Shown here: one piece after another, positions 52,737 to 61,418 of the stretch
How positions within the stretch are numbered: the first letter of the stretch is position 1
Layout: the number at the start of each line of letters is the position of its first letter
NCBI GenBank assembly: GCA_965226245.1
Contig: CBDDCL010000015.1
Span: forward strand, 4,216,001-4,280,000
DNA length: 64,000 bases
Origin: CBDCYS01 sp965226245
GTDB taxonomy: Bacteria > Acidobacteriota > Terriglobia > Bryobacterales > UBA6623
Reading direction: 5' to 3'
The notes under the pieces: generated by a model
What the model was told of the DNA's origin: nothing
Databases searched by the model: none
The model's input: the letters and a program-made list of their open reading frames with translations, nothing else
Position numbers and translations under genes: made by a program

Positions 52737-53064
52737 TGACGTGATTCTTTCTGATATTGCGCGTGGCAATGATTCAACCGCTGGGCTTACGATGCTGCCA
52801 GAGCTGAGAAAGAAAAACCGGCATATTCCGGTGATCTTTTATATCGGGGAGATTGACACCTCAAAAGGCGTTCCGGGGAGCGCGTTCGGCATTACCAACC
52901 AGCCTAACGAACTTCTGCACCTAGCGCTCGACGCACTGGAGCGAACGAAGTACGGAAACTAGCTGAGAAACTCGCGGACAGAGTTGCAGTTCCGCACCCG
53001 AAGGACTCGCAGACTCGTAGGCGACGCTGTTCCGCTTCGGCGACCCTATTCGGTCCTTCGGAGT

Positions 53065-54750
53065 TCACAATTCCCGGCGCTTCATCCGCGTGACTACGTG
53101 ATCCGATGCTCTGGCGGATAATGCCCCGATGGTCAATGTGGGACCGTAGCCTCCGGAGGTGACAAAAGACGCCCCGTCGACGACGAAGAGGTTTTTCACG
53201 TCGTGCGTTTGATTGAACTTGTTTAGCACGCTCTTTCGGGGGTCGCTTCCCATGCGGGCCGTGCCCATGTCATGGATCATGGAACCGGGGGCCAGAATGC
53301 GCGTTGTCACTCGGACATGCTCCGCGCCCAAGGCATCAAAGAGCGCCTTGAGGTTTTCTATCGCGTCCCTGGCCATCTCACGCTCGTTGTCGCCAAATTC
53401 ACAATGAAGCTTGAGCACCGGAATTCCCCATGAATCGGCGACATCCTTGTCGATCTCGCAGTAGTTTTCCCAGCGCGCCAGCACTTCGGCCCGGGTATTG
53501 AACGATACGGGGGCTGTGTAGTAGCTGCGCACGGTTTTCTTGAATTCATTCCCGTAACCCGTCATGGACCTCGCATGGCCCGGAAAGATGCGCGCCCCCG
53601 AGCCGCCTTCGTGGATATAGGAGCGGATAAAACGCGGATGCTTGGAGTGAATGTTGCGGTAGGGAACAATATCGACCCCGGTGGCTTTGCCGTCCTCATT
53701 GACCGGTTCACGATCCCGCAACCGAGGCAGCATCCCGCGGATGCCGGGCCCGCCGAAATTATCCATCAGGTAGCGCCCCAAGACGCCGCTGGAGTTGGCA
53801 ATCCCGTTGGGCCAAAACCGGGACACGGAATTTAGCATGATACGGGTTGACTCCAGCCCCGAGGCGGCAAGCATGACCACCCGTCCCTTGGCTTCGAGGA
53901 AGCTCTTGCTCCGCCGGTCGACAAAACCCACGCCTTTCGCTTGGCCGTTATCATCGACTTCGATGTGCCGGACCACCGAGTCGGGCCGCAGCGTGAGCCG
54001 GCCGGTTTTGATCGCCGCCGGCAGAGTGTCGGATATCGAATTCCAAAACGCCCCAATGTCGCAACCGCGCCCGCAGTGTCCGCAGTAGTGACAGGCCGCC
54101 AGACCATGGACGCTTCTGGAGCGCTGCGCCGCTCGTTTGGGAACCACGCGCATTCCAAGCCCCAATGTGGGCGCCACTTTTTGCACCATCCGCTCCCCGC
54201 AATTGAGAGGGAAAGGGGGCAAATATTTCCCGTCGGGATAGTGGGGAATGTTTTCAAGCGTGGCGCTCACCCCGATGAAGCTTTCCACTTTGTCATAGTA
54301 GGGAGCCATCTCCTCGTAAGTGATGGGCCAATTCTCCCCGTAACCGTCACGATCGGCGGCCTTGAAGTCAAAGTCGCTCAGGCGGCGTGCGTTCCGCCCC
54401 CAGTGGAGAAGCTTTCCCCCCACGCAGCGCGACCGCACCCAGCGATAGGGTTTCCCCGCGGGGGTGGTGTAGGGATGCTCGCGGTCGTCAATATAGAGAC
54501 GTCGCGTATACTCTCCAGACGTGTACTGGTTGGGGTAGATCTTTTCACGATCCCCCGGCTTGTCAAAGCCCCGAAAGGGCAATTCGTACGGCCATTCATG
54601 GGCGAGGAAGTCCGTCGCCGGGTCCAATTGCGGCCCGGCTTCGAGCACGAGCACCTCCAAGCCTCCTTCCGTGAGCTCCTTGGCCGCGATTCCGCCCGCG
54701 GCGCCAGAGCCCACTACGATCGCGTCATAGGTCTTCTTCAGGTCCACCAT
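53065..54750 (-). CDS. GMC-family FAD-dependent oxidoreductase
   Basis: About 561 residues from the ATG at 54750 (GAGG upstream); a GTG at 54762 is also in frame. FAD-binding Rossmann motif GSGAAGG at 14-20 with LEAGPQ as the ADP-ribose Glu; a mid-protein motif VVMLAASGLESTRIML; and the C-terminal MIHDMGTARMGSDPRKSVL / NLFVVDGASFVTSGGYGPTLTIGAL of the gluconate-2-dehydrogenase/choline-dehydrogenase-like branch. A CxxCGxCGRGC segment (CHYCGHCGRGCD) is typical of this branch. It oxidises a sugar or alcohol at the cell envelope. The small subunit-3 partner usually found next to it is not present here. Confidence 0.92.
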   Translation of the reverse strand: MVDLKKTYDAIVVGSGAAGGIAAKELTEGGLEVLVLEAGPQLDPATDFLAHEWPYELPFRGFDKPGDREKIYPNQYTSGEYTRRLYIDDREHPYTTPAGKPYRWVRSRCVGGKLLHWGRNARRLSDFDFKAADRDGYGENWPITYEEMAPYYDKVESFIGVSATLENIPHYPDGKYLPPFPLNCGERMVQKVAPTLGLGMRVVPKRAAQRSRSVHGLAACHYCGHCGRGCDIGAFWNSISDTLPAAIKTGRLTLRPDSVVRHIEVDDNGQAKGVGFVDRRSKSFLEAKGRVVMLAASGLESTRIMLNSVSRFWPNGIANSSGVLGRYLMDNFGGPGIRGMLPRLRDREPVNEDGKATGVDIVPYRNIHSKHPRFIRSYIHEGGSGARIFPGHARSMTGYGNEFKKTVRSYYTAPVSFNTRAEVLARWENYCEIDKDVADSWGIPVLKLHCEFGDNEREMARDAIENLKALFDALGAEHVRVTTRILAPGSMIHDMGTARMGSDPRKSVLNKFNQTHDVKNLFVVDGASFVTSGGYGPTLTIGALSARASDHVVTRMKRREL

Positions 54751-54762
54751 CAGCAACCTCAC

Positions 54763-54955
54763 TTTTGCGCGCGGAGGGGCCTTTCCAAAGGTACGTACCG
54801 AGGGCGCGCGCGGCCTTATGCGGCTGTTCGCGTCAGTGTGTTTGCGATCCCAAGCGTCGCGTGAGGCTTCGGACCGCTTCTGTCAGGGACGACGACTGCT
54901 CCGCTGATCCGGTGCTCCACCCACGCTCGGGGCCAATCAGGAGCAACCCGATCCG
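54763..54955. other. intergenic, no feature recognised
   Basis: Gap between the GMC and PD40 genes on the same strand; no hairpin or promoter convincing enough to name. Confidence 0.35.
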
Positions 54956-55843
54956 CTAGAATCCTTCCGAGTAGTGAATCTTCCAAACCAGCAGAGGACC
55001 CTTTTCCCCTGGGACAAGTCCGTCCCAATCGCTGTTGAGATAGAGCGTTTTGCCATCGTGGCCGAGCCAGGGGCAAGTGTCGGTTCCGGGGGTATTGATG
55101 CGGGGCCCCAGGTTTTCAATACGCGACCAAACGCCATTCACACGCCGGGTAACGTAAAGGTCCGTACTGCCGGCGATCGAATCAGCCTGTTTCGCTGGGA
55201 TAATGATGGTATTGCCGTCCCGGCTCAAAGCGGCGTCCACCTCGCTTTCCTTCGTGTTGACCGCGGGGCCGAGATTGACGGGCTCGGACCACTTACCGCC
55301 GCTCAACTGGCTCGAGTACAGATCCATGGCGCCGTGACCGCCCTCCCTGTTGCTGGAGAAATACAATGTTTTCCCGTCGGCGGACATCACCGCGCCGAAC
55401 TCCACGGTGTCGGGAGGACTCGCGGGGGCGCCGATCCATTCGGCCTTGGACCACTTTCCGCCACGGAAACGGGAAATGTAGATCCGGGACGACTTTTGGA
55501 AATCCGGGCTTCGAATGAACACCATCGAAGACCCGTCGGGCGACAGCTTGGCGTCGACGTCGTTGTCGGCCGTGTTAACGCCCGGCCCCGCGTTATACAC
55601 CTCGGACCAGCGGCCGTTTTCCCAGCGCGACAGCCAAATGTCCGTCTTGCCGTGTCCGCCGTCTCTGGACGACTGGAACGCGATCAGTTTGCCGTCCTCG
55701 GGAAGGCTGACGCAGAACGGCCTGTCCGCCGGATCGACCGGCAGATCAACTTTCGATACCGTGAGGGATTGTGAGTTCGCGGTTGTTCCCGCGGCCAGCA
55801 ACCCCAGCACAACAAACACAACAATCGTTAACGAATTCCGCAT
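54956..55843 (-). CDS. exported PD40/TolB-like beta-propeller protein
   Basis: 295 residues from the ATG at 55843 (GGAGGT six bases upstream); the frame open to 55912 is not used. A signal peptide (SLTIVVFVVLGLLAAGTTANS) is followed by about five WD40-like PD40 repeats (DAKLSPDGSSMVFIRS; GAVMSADGKTLYFSSNREGGHGAMDLY; DAALSRDGNTIIIPA; WLGHDGKTLYLNSDWDG). Periplasmic or outer-membrane propeller of the TolB/OmpA-associated type; role unknown. It follows the HEAT cytochrome gene in the same direction. Confidence 0.85.
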   Translation of the reverse strand: MRNSLTIVVFVVLGLLAAGTTANSQSLTVSKVDLPVDPADRPFCVSLPEDGKLIAFQSSRDGGHGKTDIWLSRWENGRWSEVYNAGPGVNTADNDVDAKLSPDGSSMVFIRSPDFQKSSRIYISRFRGGKWSKAEWIGAPASPPDTVEFGAVMSADGKTLYFSSNREGGHGAMDLYSSQLSGGKWSEPVNLGPAVNTKESEVDAALSRDGNTIIIPAKQADSIAGSTDLYVTRRVNGVWSRIENLGPRINTPGTDTCPWLGHDGKTLYLNSDWDGLVPGEKGPLLVWKIHYSEGF

Positions 55844-55938
55844 AGGATACCTCCAAAAAAAAGTCGTCGCGGGCTTTCGGTTCCCGGCCAACTCGCAAGG
55901 GCGCGAAAACACATCAAACCCTTCATTCCAATATTTCT

Positions 55939-58900
55939 CTATTGAGCGGTTTTTAGGTACTCCAGCAAGTCATTCATCTGTTGCACATCGACTTGCTCTT
56001 CAAGATCTTCCGGCATTGTCGACAGGTTGGCCGCATAGAAGCCTGTGATGTCTTGGCGCCGAATCACCTGTTCTTTTCCCTCTTCCTGGCGAAGGGTGAT
56101 GGTGGTCGAGGTTTGCGGGCCCATGACTCCCTCGACTGTGCCGGCGTTCGCGGTTTCCACCACGTAAGCCTCATAGCCCTGAGAAATCGTTTGGTTGGGC
56201 ATCAAAATATCGGCCAGAAGCACCTCTCGCGGACGGTTTCGGACTTCTCCCAGGTCAGGCCCGACCTCTTTTCCGGCGCCGTTGAACTTGTGACATTTCG
56301 AACAGGCGTTGTCGAAGACCTCGCGGCCGCGGGCCGCGTCCCCGGACATGGCCAGCCCCTCTTCGTATTGGTCAACGACTCTCTCGCGCTCTTCGGGCTG
56401 CTGCATCAGAAGTTTGCGCGAGTTCTCGCGAATCTGCTCGTCTTTGTTCATCAGCAATCCCAGCCTTTGCCCAAATTGAAGCGCCCAAGGCTGCACTTGA
56501 TCGTTTTCGATCGCCTTTACCAGCATTCGAGTGCGGCCGGGGTCTCGCAGCAAGGCATCGACCGCTTCGTTTCGCACCGAGGAGGTCATCCCCCGCCACT
56601 GTTCAACCAAGTAGGTTCCAATCCCGTCGCCCGGGATCTTCCCAATTGCTCGGACCGCCGCGGCCTGCAGCGCCTCGGGTTCTTGGGGGTTCACCAGGCT
56701 CTTCAATAGAGGCTCGTGGGCGGCGGGATCCGCGAGCGCCAGCAGACCCACCGCATCCGCCCTGCGATCGGGATCGGCTTCCCGGTTCCCCGCAGCCGCC
56801 GTCGCCCTCGCCAATGCGGCCGAGGCCCCGGCCGGCAGTCCCGTGACTTCAAGCAGCGACAGAGATGCGCGCCGGACGGATGTGTCGTCTCCTTCCGACA
56901 ACTTCAGCAGGAGATTCTTGGCGGCCTCTCCCTTGATTAGCTCACCGCCTCTTCGCTCGATGCCTTCGGCGAGCCCTTCCAGAGCGGCCAATCGCCACCA
57001 GCCCGCTTCGGACCCCGAAGCTCTTGCCACCGTCTGTATCACTTGCTGGATTTCGGCGCTTCGCTGGCGCGCGCCAACAACCGAACTGACCTGGCGGAAG
57101 AAGTCCGCCCGCCCGTCCGTGCGCGAGCCGGTCAGGCGCGACACGGCCATCCTGAACATCCGGGGGCCGCCATCGGAAGCCGAACTCAGAGCCGCTACCT
57201 GGAACCAGCGGTCTTCGATGTTCCGCTCCAGTAATTTTTCTCGCGCGGCGCGGGCTGGGGAGGACTCCACGGGACCCAGGGTGCAAAGGAGCTGGAAGCG
57301 TAACCGCGGGTCGGGGTCGTCGCTCAGTTTGACCAGCGCTTCCGCGAGTCTGGGAGAGTCAGAGAGCCGTGATTCGGCCAGCCGCACCCCGTTTTCTCTC
57401 ACTCCGGGTTCGGGGTCCTCCAGAGCCTTCTCAACCAAGCCGTCGTCGAGTTTACCGAGCCCCTCCAGCGTCCACAGCGCTTGAACGCGAGCCGCGCCTG
57501 AATCGCTATCTTGAAAAAGCTGAATCAGGGGCTGCACGGCGCCCGCGCTCTGGCGGTCAACCAGCAGCCGCTGGGCCGTCATCCGCCACCAAACATTGGG
57601 ATTCTCCAAGTGCCTGACCAGCTCCTCATCCGTCGATTCACCCAAGCGCATATCTCGTGGTAGAGCGGGCAGACCTGAATCCGGCACGATGCGGTAAATG
57701 CGGCCCTGCTCGGTTCCCTGGTAGGCCGCTCCCGACTCGTACACCTCTCGAGCGGTCCACTCGGCATGCTCGATAACTCGCCGATAGTAGTCCAGCACAT
57801 ACAGCGCCCCATCCGGGCCAACGTAAAAGTTGACCGGCCGGAACCAGGGGTCGGTCGACGCCAAAAACTCCTTTCCCTTTCGAAGACGCTGTGCTTGGAA
57901 CGTTGCTCCGGAAGGCGATATGACGTTCGACAATACGAGGTTATGTTCGGGCTCGGCCAGGAAAGCCAGGTTACCAAACGACGCCGGAAAGGCTCCGCCG
58001 CGGTAGAAGGTCAGGCCGCAGGCCGACGTGATTCGTCCCGTGCCGGTCAGCATCTGGTGCTCGGGACGTTCGGTGATGGGAAAAACTTCCGTGTGGGAAG
58101 ACAACATCTGCCGGGTCGAGCTCAGCAGCAGGTCTGGATTGCGCTCCAAATAGCGAGCCGCAATGACTTCATGGTAGCCATTACCGCCGCTGCCGATCGT
58201 GAAATAACGGCCCCAGTCGTCGAAGGCGTGGCCAAACTGCGAAGTACTTGACAGGATTTCCAGTTGATAGGAGTCAGGCCGAAAGCGAACGCTGCGGCCT
58301 CCCTGCGGCAGCCCCGCAACGCCGGTACGGTCAGGGAACCGGATATCGCTTCCCTTGTCTCCGAATTCGTCGGGGAAAATGTTGGTTTCAACCGGGTTTT
58401 CCCCGGCGAGGTAGATCCAGTTGTCCGGTCCATAGGTCGGACTGCTGACAGTATGTTGGGGGTTGGAGAACGCGAAACCAGTCAGGACCACTCGCCGCAC
58501 GTCCGCCACGTCGTCCCCGTCTGAATCCTCTAGGTACAAGATATCCGGGGCGTCGGTGACCAATATGCCCTTCTTCCAGCGCATCACGCCGGTGGGCATG
58601 GTGAGGCCGTCCGCGAATACTGTCGAGCTATCCGCGCGACCGTCGCCGTCGGTATCCTGCAGCAGTTTCACACGGCCCAGCTTGCCATCGACCGCAAGGG
58701 GATACGCCGGGTTTTCGATGACGTAAATACGTCCGTTTTCGTCGATTTCCATAGCCACGGGATCGACGATGTCGGGCTCCGCCGCAAACAGCTCGATCTG
58801 AAAGCCCGGCTCCAGCTGGAACGACGCAAGGGCCTCCTCGGGACTATGGGGCGGGCCGGAACTTTGACATCCGCACGCAACAGCCATTAACAGGACGGCG

Positions 58901-58941
58901 GGCCATAGCCGCTGGATGCGGTCAGTCGGGAGCCATGTCAT
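55939..58941 (-). CDS. PVC-type HEAT-repeat heme-binding protein (cytochrome c lipoprotein)
   Basis: 1,000 residues. Signal with lipobox-like VACGC near residue 25. The N-terminal six-bladed propeller (about 35-420; FQLEPGFQIELFAAEPDIVDPVAMEIDENGRIYV, LQDTDGDGRAD, GPDGALYVLDYYRR) resembles soluble glucose dehydrogenases. A HEAT-repeat region (about 430-830) and a C-terminal cytochrome c domain with CSKCHKFNGAGKEVGPDLG, then LADILMPNQTI and the DITGFYAANLSTMPEDL axial-Met region, follow. This is the 'membrane-bound dehydrogenase / PVC-type CxxCH' architecture, common in Planctomycetes and Acidobacteria, with an unknown sugar-type substrate. The start overlaps the stop of the upstream TPR gene (ATGA). 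Confidence 0.93.
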   Translation of the reverse strand: MTWLPTDRIQRLWPAVLLMAVACGCQSSGPPHSPEEALASFQLEPGFQIELFAAEPDIVDPVAMEIDENGRIYVIENPAYPLAVDGKLGRVKLLQDTDGDGRADSSTVFADGLTMPTGVMRWKKGILVTDAPDILYLEDSDGDDVADVRRVVLTGFAFSNPQHTVSSPTYGPDNWIYLAGENPVETNIFPDEFGDKGSDIRFPDRTGVAGLPQGGRSVRFRPDSYQLEILSSTSQFGHAFDDWGRYFTIGSGGNGYHEVIAARYLERNPDLLLSSTRQMLSSHTEVFPITERPEHQMLTGTGRITSACGLTFYRGGAFPASFGNLAFLAEPEHNLVLSNVISPSGATFQAQRLRKGKEFLASTDPWFRPVNFYVGPDGALYVLDYYRRVIEHAEWTAREVYESGAAYQGTEQGRIYRIVPDSGLPALPRDMRLGESTDEELVRHLENPNVWWRMTAQRLLVDRQSAGAVQPLIQLFQDSDSGAARVQALWTLEGLGKLDDGLVEKALEDPEPGVRENGVRLAESRLSDSPRLAEALVKLSDDPDPRLRFQLLCTLGPVESSPARAAREKLLERNIEDRWFQVAALSSASDGGPRMFRMAVSRLTGSRTDGRADFFRQVSSVVGARQRSAEIQQVIQTVARASGSEAGWWRLAALEGLAEGIERRGGELIKGEAAKNLLLKLSEGDDTSVRRASLSLLEVTGLPAGASAALARATAAAGNREADPDRRADAVGLLALADPAAHEPLLKSLVNPQEPEALQAAAVRAIGKIPGDGIGTYLVEQWRGMTSSVRNEAVDALLRDPGRTRMLVKAIENDQVQPWALQFGQRLGLLMNKDEQIRENSRKLLMQQPEERERVVDQYEEGLAMSGDAARGREVFDNACSKCHKFNGAGKEVGPDLGEVRNRPREVLLADILMPNQTISQGYEAYVVETANAGTVEGVMGPQTSTTITLRQEEGKEQVIRRQDITGFYAANLSTMPEDLEEQVDVQQMNDLLEYLKTAQ

Positions 58942-60269
58942 GGTTTTTCCTCCGGTCTTTGCTTCGTGGGGCTCATTGGGGCCGCCGGAGCGCTCGCCGA
59001 CAGCTCCCTCAAGTCCTTGTCCAGCTCGCGAAACAAGCTGAAGTGATACTCTGCCTTTTCCGCTTGCCCGAGCCGGGCGTAAGCACGGCCTAGCTGGTAG
59101 TGTACACCCGGGTTTTTAGGTATATAATCGGCGGCTTTTGCCAGCCGCGGCAGCGCCTCTTGCACACTTCCGTTGGCGAGGAGAATTTTGCCCAGTTCAA
59201 GGTGGACCTGTCCGTTATGCGGGTTCACTTTCTCGGCCTCCCGGTACTCTTTCTCAGCGCCGTCATAGTCACCCGCTTCTTTGAGCAGGATACCCAAAAG
59301 CAGATGAGCGTCCTCCAATCCGCGTTCAGCAGCGAGAGCGAAGGCGCGGTTGGCTTCCTCGGTACGGCCCTGGCGGCGATGCAGCAGTCCTTCGAGGCAC
59401 TTCACTCGCGCGCTGTCAGGCTCGACCTCCTCAAGGTTGCGAAGGGCAAGCTTCGCAAAAGGGTTCTGGTGGCTGACGTAATAGCTGGAAAGACCGAATT
59501 GGAACTGAATCTCAGGATTGTCCGGGAATTTTTTCTGGGCCTGAATGGCTTCGACGAGCGCCCGATTTTTCTGATCGGTCGAGATCAGAGTCGAGATCAA
59601 CAACTGCCAGTATTCCGGATTGGAGTCGTCCAGCTTCAAGGCGCGCCGGACCGCATCGACCGCCGGGCCAGGCCGATCCAATGCTGCGTGAGCGAACGCG
59701 GAGACCGCATGATACTGTGCTGCCGGCGGTCCTCCGGCGGGCGCCGGAAACTTGCTAAGACTCTCGAGCGCCTGGCTAGGGCGCCCGGCCTCATTCTGCG
59801 CAACCGCTAATTGTAAAACGAGCCGTTCACGTTCGGGATGCCCGCTTTCCAGCGCCTTAGCGAGGTAGGGTATGGCCTTCTCCCAATGGGCCTGTTGATG
59901 ATAAGCTTGCCCCAAGAAAAAGTTCCCATGCGGGCTGGAGGGGTTCAAGCGGACTACTGCCTCAAGGTTCTTGATAGCCGCTTTCCACTCCCCCTCACGG
60001 GCTGCGATGAGTCCGAGAATCATATGTGCATACTCGGATTCAGGGTCGTGGGCCAAAACCTGTCTGGCCAAGCTTGCGGCCCGCTTCAGATCTCCCGCGC
60101 GAAAGGCCTGATGGGCCTGCTGGACTGCATCGGATTGGGGCAGAGGCGCGGCGCCCAACTGAGCCAGGAATGTCTGTCCCATCTGAGATGGAACTACACT
60201 GTGCAGCGACAGCAGGGTGGCCAGGATAAGGCAATGACCAATCAGTCTCATAGCAGAATGGATTAACAC
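58938..60269 (-). CDS. exported TPR protein
   Basis: 443 residues from a GTG at 60269 that directly abuts the stop of the sulfite-oxidase-like gene; an ATG at 60251 is the alternative. A signal-like segment (LIGHCLILATLLSLHSVVPS) is followed by about ten tetratricopeptide repeats (AHQAFRAGDLKRAASLARQVLAHDPES; AIKNLEAVVRLNPSSPHGNFFLGQAY; and further), ending in a Pro/Lys/Glu-rich tail. Periplasmic scaffold, translationally coupled to both neighbours, so a partner of the cytochrome and the molybdoenzyme is likely. Confidence 0.88.
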   Translation of the reverse strand: MLIHSAMRLIGHCLILATLLSLHSVVPSQMGQTFLAQLGAAPLPQSDAVQQAHQAFRAGDLKRAASLARQVLAHDPESEYAHMILGLIAAREGEWKAAIKNLEAVVRLNPSSPHGNFFLGQAYHQQAHWEKAIPYLAKALESGHPERERLVLQLAVAQNEAGRPSQALESLSKFPAPAGGPPAAQYHAVSAFAHAALDRPGPAVDAVRRALKLDDSNPEYWQLLISTLISTDQKNRALVEAIQAQKKFPDNPEIQFQFGLSSYYVSHQNPFAKLALRNLEEVEPDSARVKCLEGLLHRRQGRTEEANRAFALAAERGLEDAHLLLGILLKEAGDYDGAEKEYREAEKVNPHNGQVHLELGKILLANGSVQEALPRLAKAADYIPKNPGVHYQLGRAYARLGQAEKAEYHFSLFRELDKDLRELSASAPAAPMSPTKQRPEEKP

Positions 60270-61379
60270 CTAACCGGCCCCAGTTACTTTGCAACGCACT
60301 CGTTGAAAAGAGTTTTGTTCATACGGATCAAGGCGCTCTGGGGAGCGGCCGGCGGGCTGCACTTGGCCCTGGTCGTCCGTCGCCCGCACAAGTAACTCGT
60401 AGTCTCCGGGGGCAGGGATCTTCCAATCGTACTTCCAGTAAACCCACGAGTACGGCTCTTGGCTGGAAGCAGCACCCGCCGGCTCGAGTTGGGCGGTCTG
60501 CCAGGACTTGCCTCGGTCCATGCTCAGCTCTACTTGCCGCACCCGGCTCGGGCCCGCCCATGCCGCGCCCCGCGCGACGAACCGGCGGCCCATGAGAATA
60601 GCGCCATCGAGCGGGCGCGAAAAAACGGATTTCACCTTCATGGCGCGAACCGGCTCTCTGGGCAGCAAAACGGTCCCCGAGCGCCGCTGCCGCTGGTAGC
60701 CCGCGGTCATGAATGAGCCGTTGCCGGCATCGCTGAGCACTTCCACCTTGCGAAGCCACTTCACCGAATCCATGGCGTACCAGCCTGGAATGATGGCGCG
60801 CGCGGGGAATCCGTGCGCGGTCGGCAGGGTCTCGCCGTTCATCCGAAGGGCCAGAAGTGAATCAGAACTCATTGCCTTCGAAATAGGGATGCTCCTCGCG
60901 TAGCCAAGCCCGCCGCTGGCGGCGCCATCCGCGCCCCAGAAGCGGACGAAGCGCGCCTCGGCGCGGGGCTGGGCCTTTTTCAGCAAAGCGGCAAGGCTCA
61001 CGCCGCTCCACTGGGCATTGCTGACCAGCCCGCCGCCCGCGGGATTCTCGGCGCATTCCAATGTCGCCGCAAGTTCCGTCTGTGGCTCCCCGCCAAGCTG
61101 CTCGTAACTCAGCTCGAACGGGGCGGACACAGCCCCGGAAAATGCCAGCTTCCACTCCTGCTCCGATATCTTTGGGGCCGCAAAGTGGTTCCGAACAAAA
61201 AACAGCTCGTTGGGCGTCAGCCAATCGTCCAGCAACCCAAGATCGAAACTCGCGACTTCGTGTTCCAATCCCCCTTCAGGACCCTGCCTCTGCGCCAAAA
61301 TACGGGGCGGGAACGGCAGCCATGCCGTTCCCGCCCAGACACTTCCAATAAATGCTCGGCGCGAAAACCTGCGCATCAT
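60270..61379 (-). CDS. sulfite-oxidase-like molybdopterin enzyme
   Basis: About 369 residues from the ATG at 61379 (a second ATG follows). Tat signal RRFSRRAFIGSVWAG. The Moco-binding domain carries Cys109 in LECAENPAGG, the thiolate ligand of molybdenum, and FPARAIIPGWYAMDSVKWL, a hallmark of the family. The C-terminal dimerisation domain has IRRV-like strands and QVELSMDRGKSWQTAQLEP. The nearest relatives oxidise sulfite or related oxyanions in the periplasm, passing electrons to a cytochrome. It lacks its own heme domain. It sits between the TonB receptor and the TPR/HEAT-cytochrome pair, so that cytochrome could be its electron acceptor (inference). Confidence 0.92.
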   Translation of the reverse strand: MMRRFSRRAFIGSVWAGTAWLPFPPRILAQRQGPEGGLEHEVASFDLGLLDDWLTPNELFFVRNHFAAPKISEQEWKLAFSGAVSAPFELSYEQLGGEPQTELAATLECAENPAGGGLVSNAQWSGVSLAALLKKAQPRAEARFVRFWGADGAASGGLGYARSIPISKAMSSDSLLALRMNGETLPTAHGFPARAIIPGWYAMDSVKWLRKVEVLSDAGNGSFMTAGYQRQRRSGTVLLPREPVRAMKVKSVFSRPLDGAILMGRRFVARGAAWAGPSRVRQVELSMDRGKSWQTAQLEPAGAASSQEPYSWVYWKYDWKIPAPGDYELLVRATDDQGQVQPAGRSPERLDPYEQNSFQRVRCKVTGAG

Positions 61380-61418
61380 GAAGTGCGGCCCCGCCCGCGA
61401 ATGCACGGGCGGGACGCC

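Larger units (their letters stand above)
50993..52962 (+). pseudogene. membrane-anchored response-regulator receiver protein, split by IS1595 copy 5
   Basis: The first part (50993-51425) has a single N-terminal membrane helix (about residues 13-29, PEILWFILALVFVLLFY), a linker, then a receiver domain from about residue 98: ILWVDDHPDNNANERRMFRQL with the acidic pair Asp104-Asp105. After the insertion (51426-52736) and one TGACGTGA duplication it continues as ILSDIARGNDSTAGLTMLPELRKKNRHIPVIFYIG, so Asp148 is the expected phosphoacceptor, and stops at 52962. The restored protein is about 219 residues and ends with the receiver, with no output domain. It directly follows the STAND gene in the same direction, so it is a probable third component. 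Confidence 0.85.
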
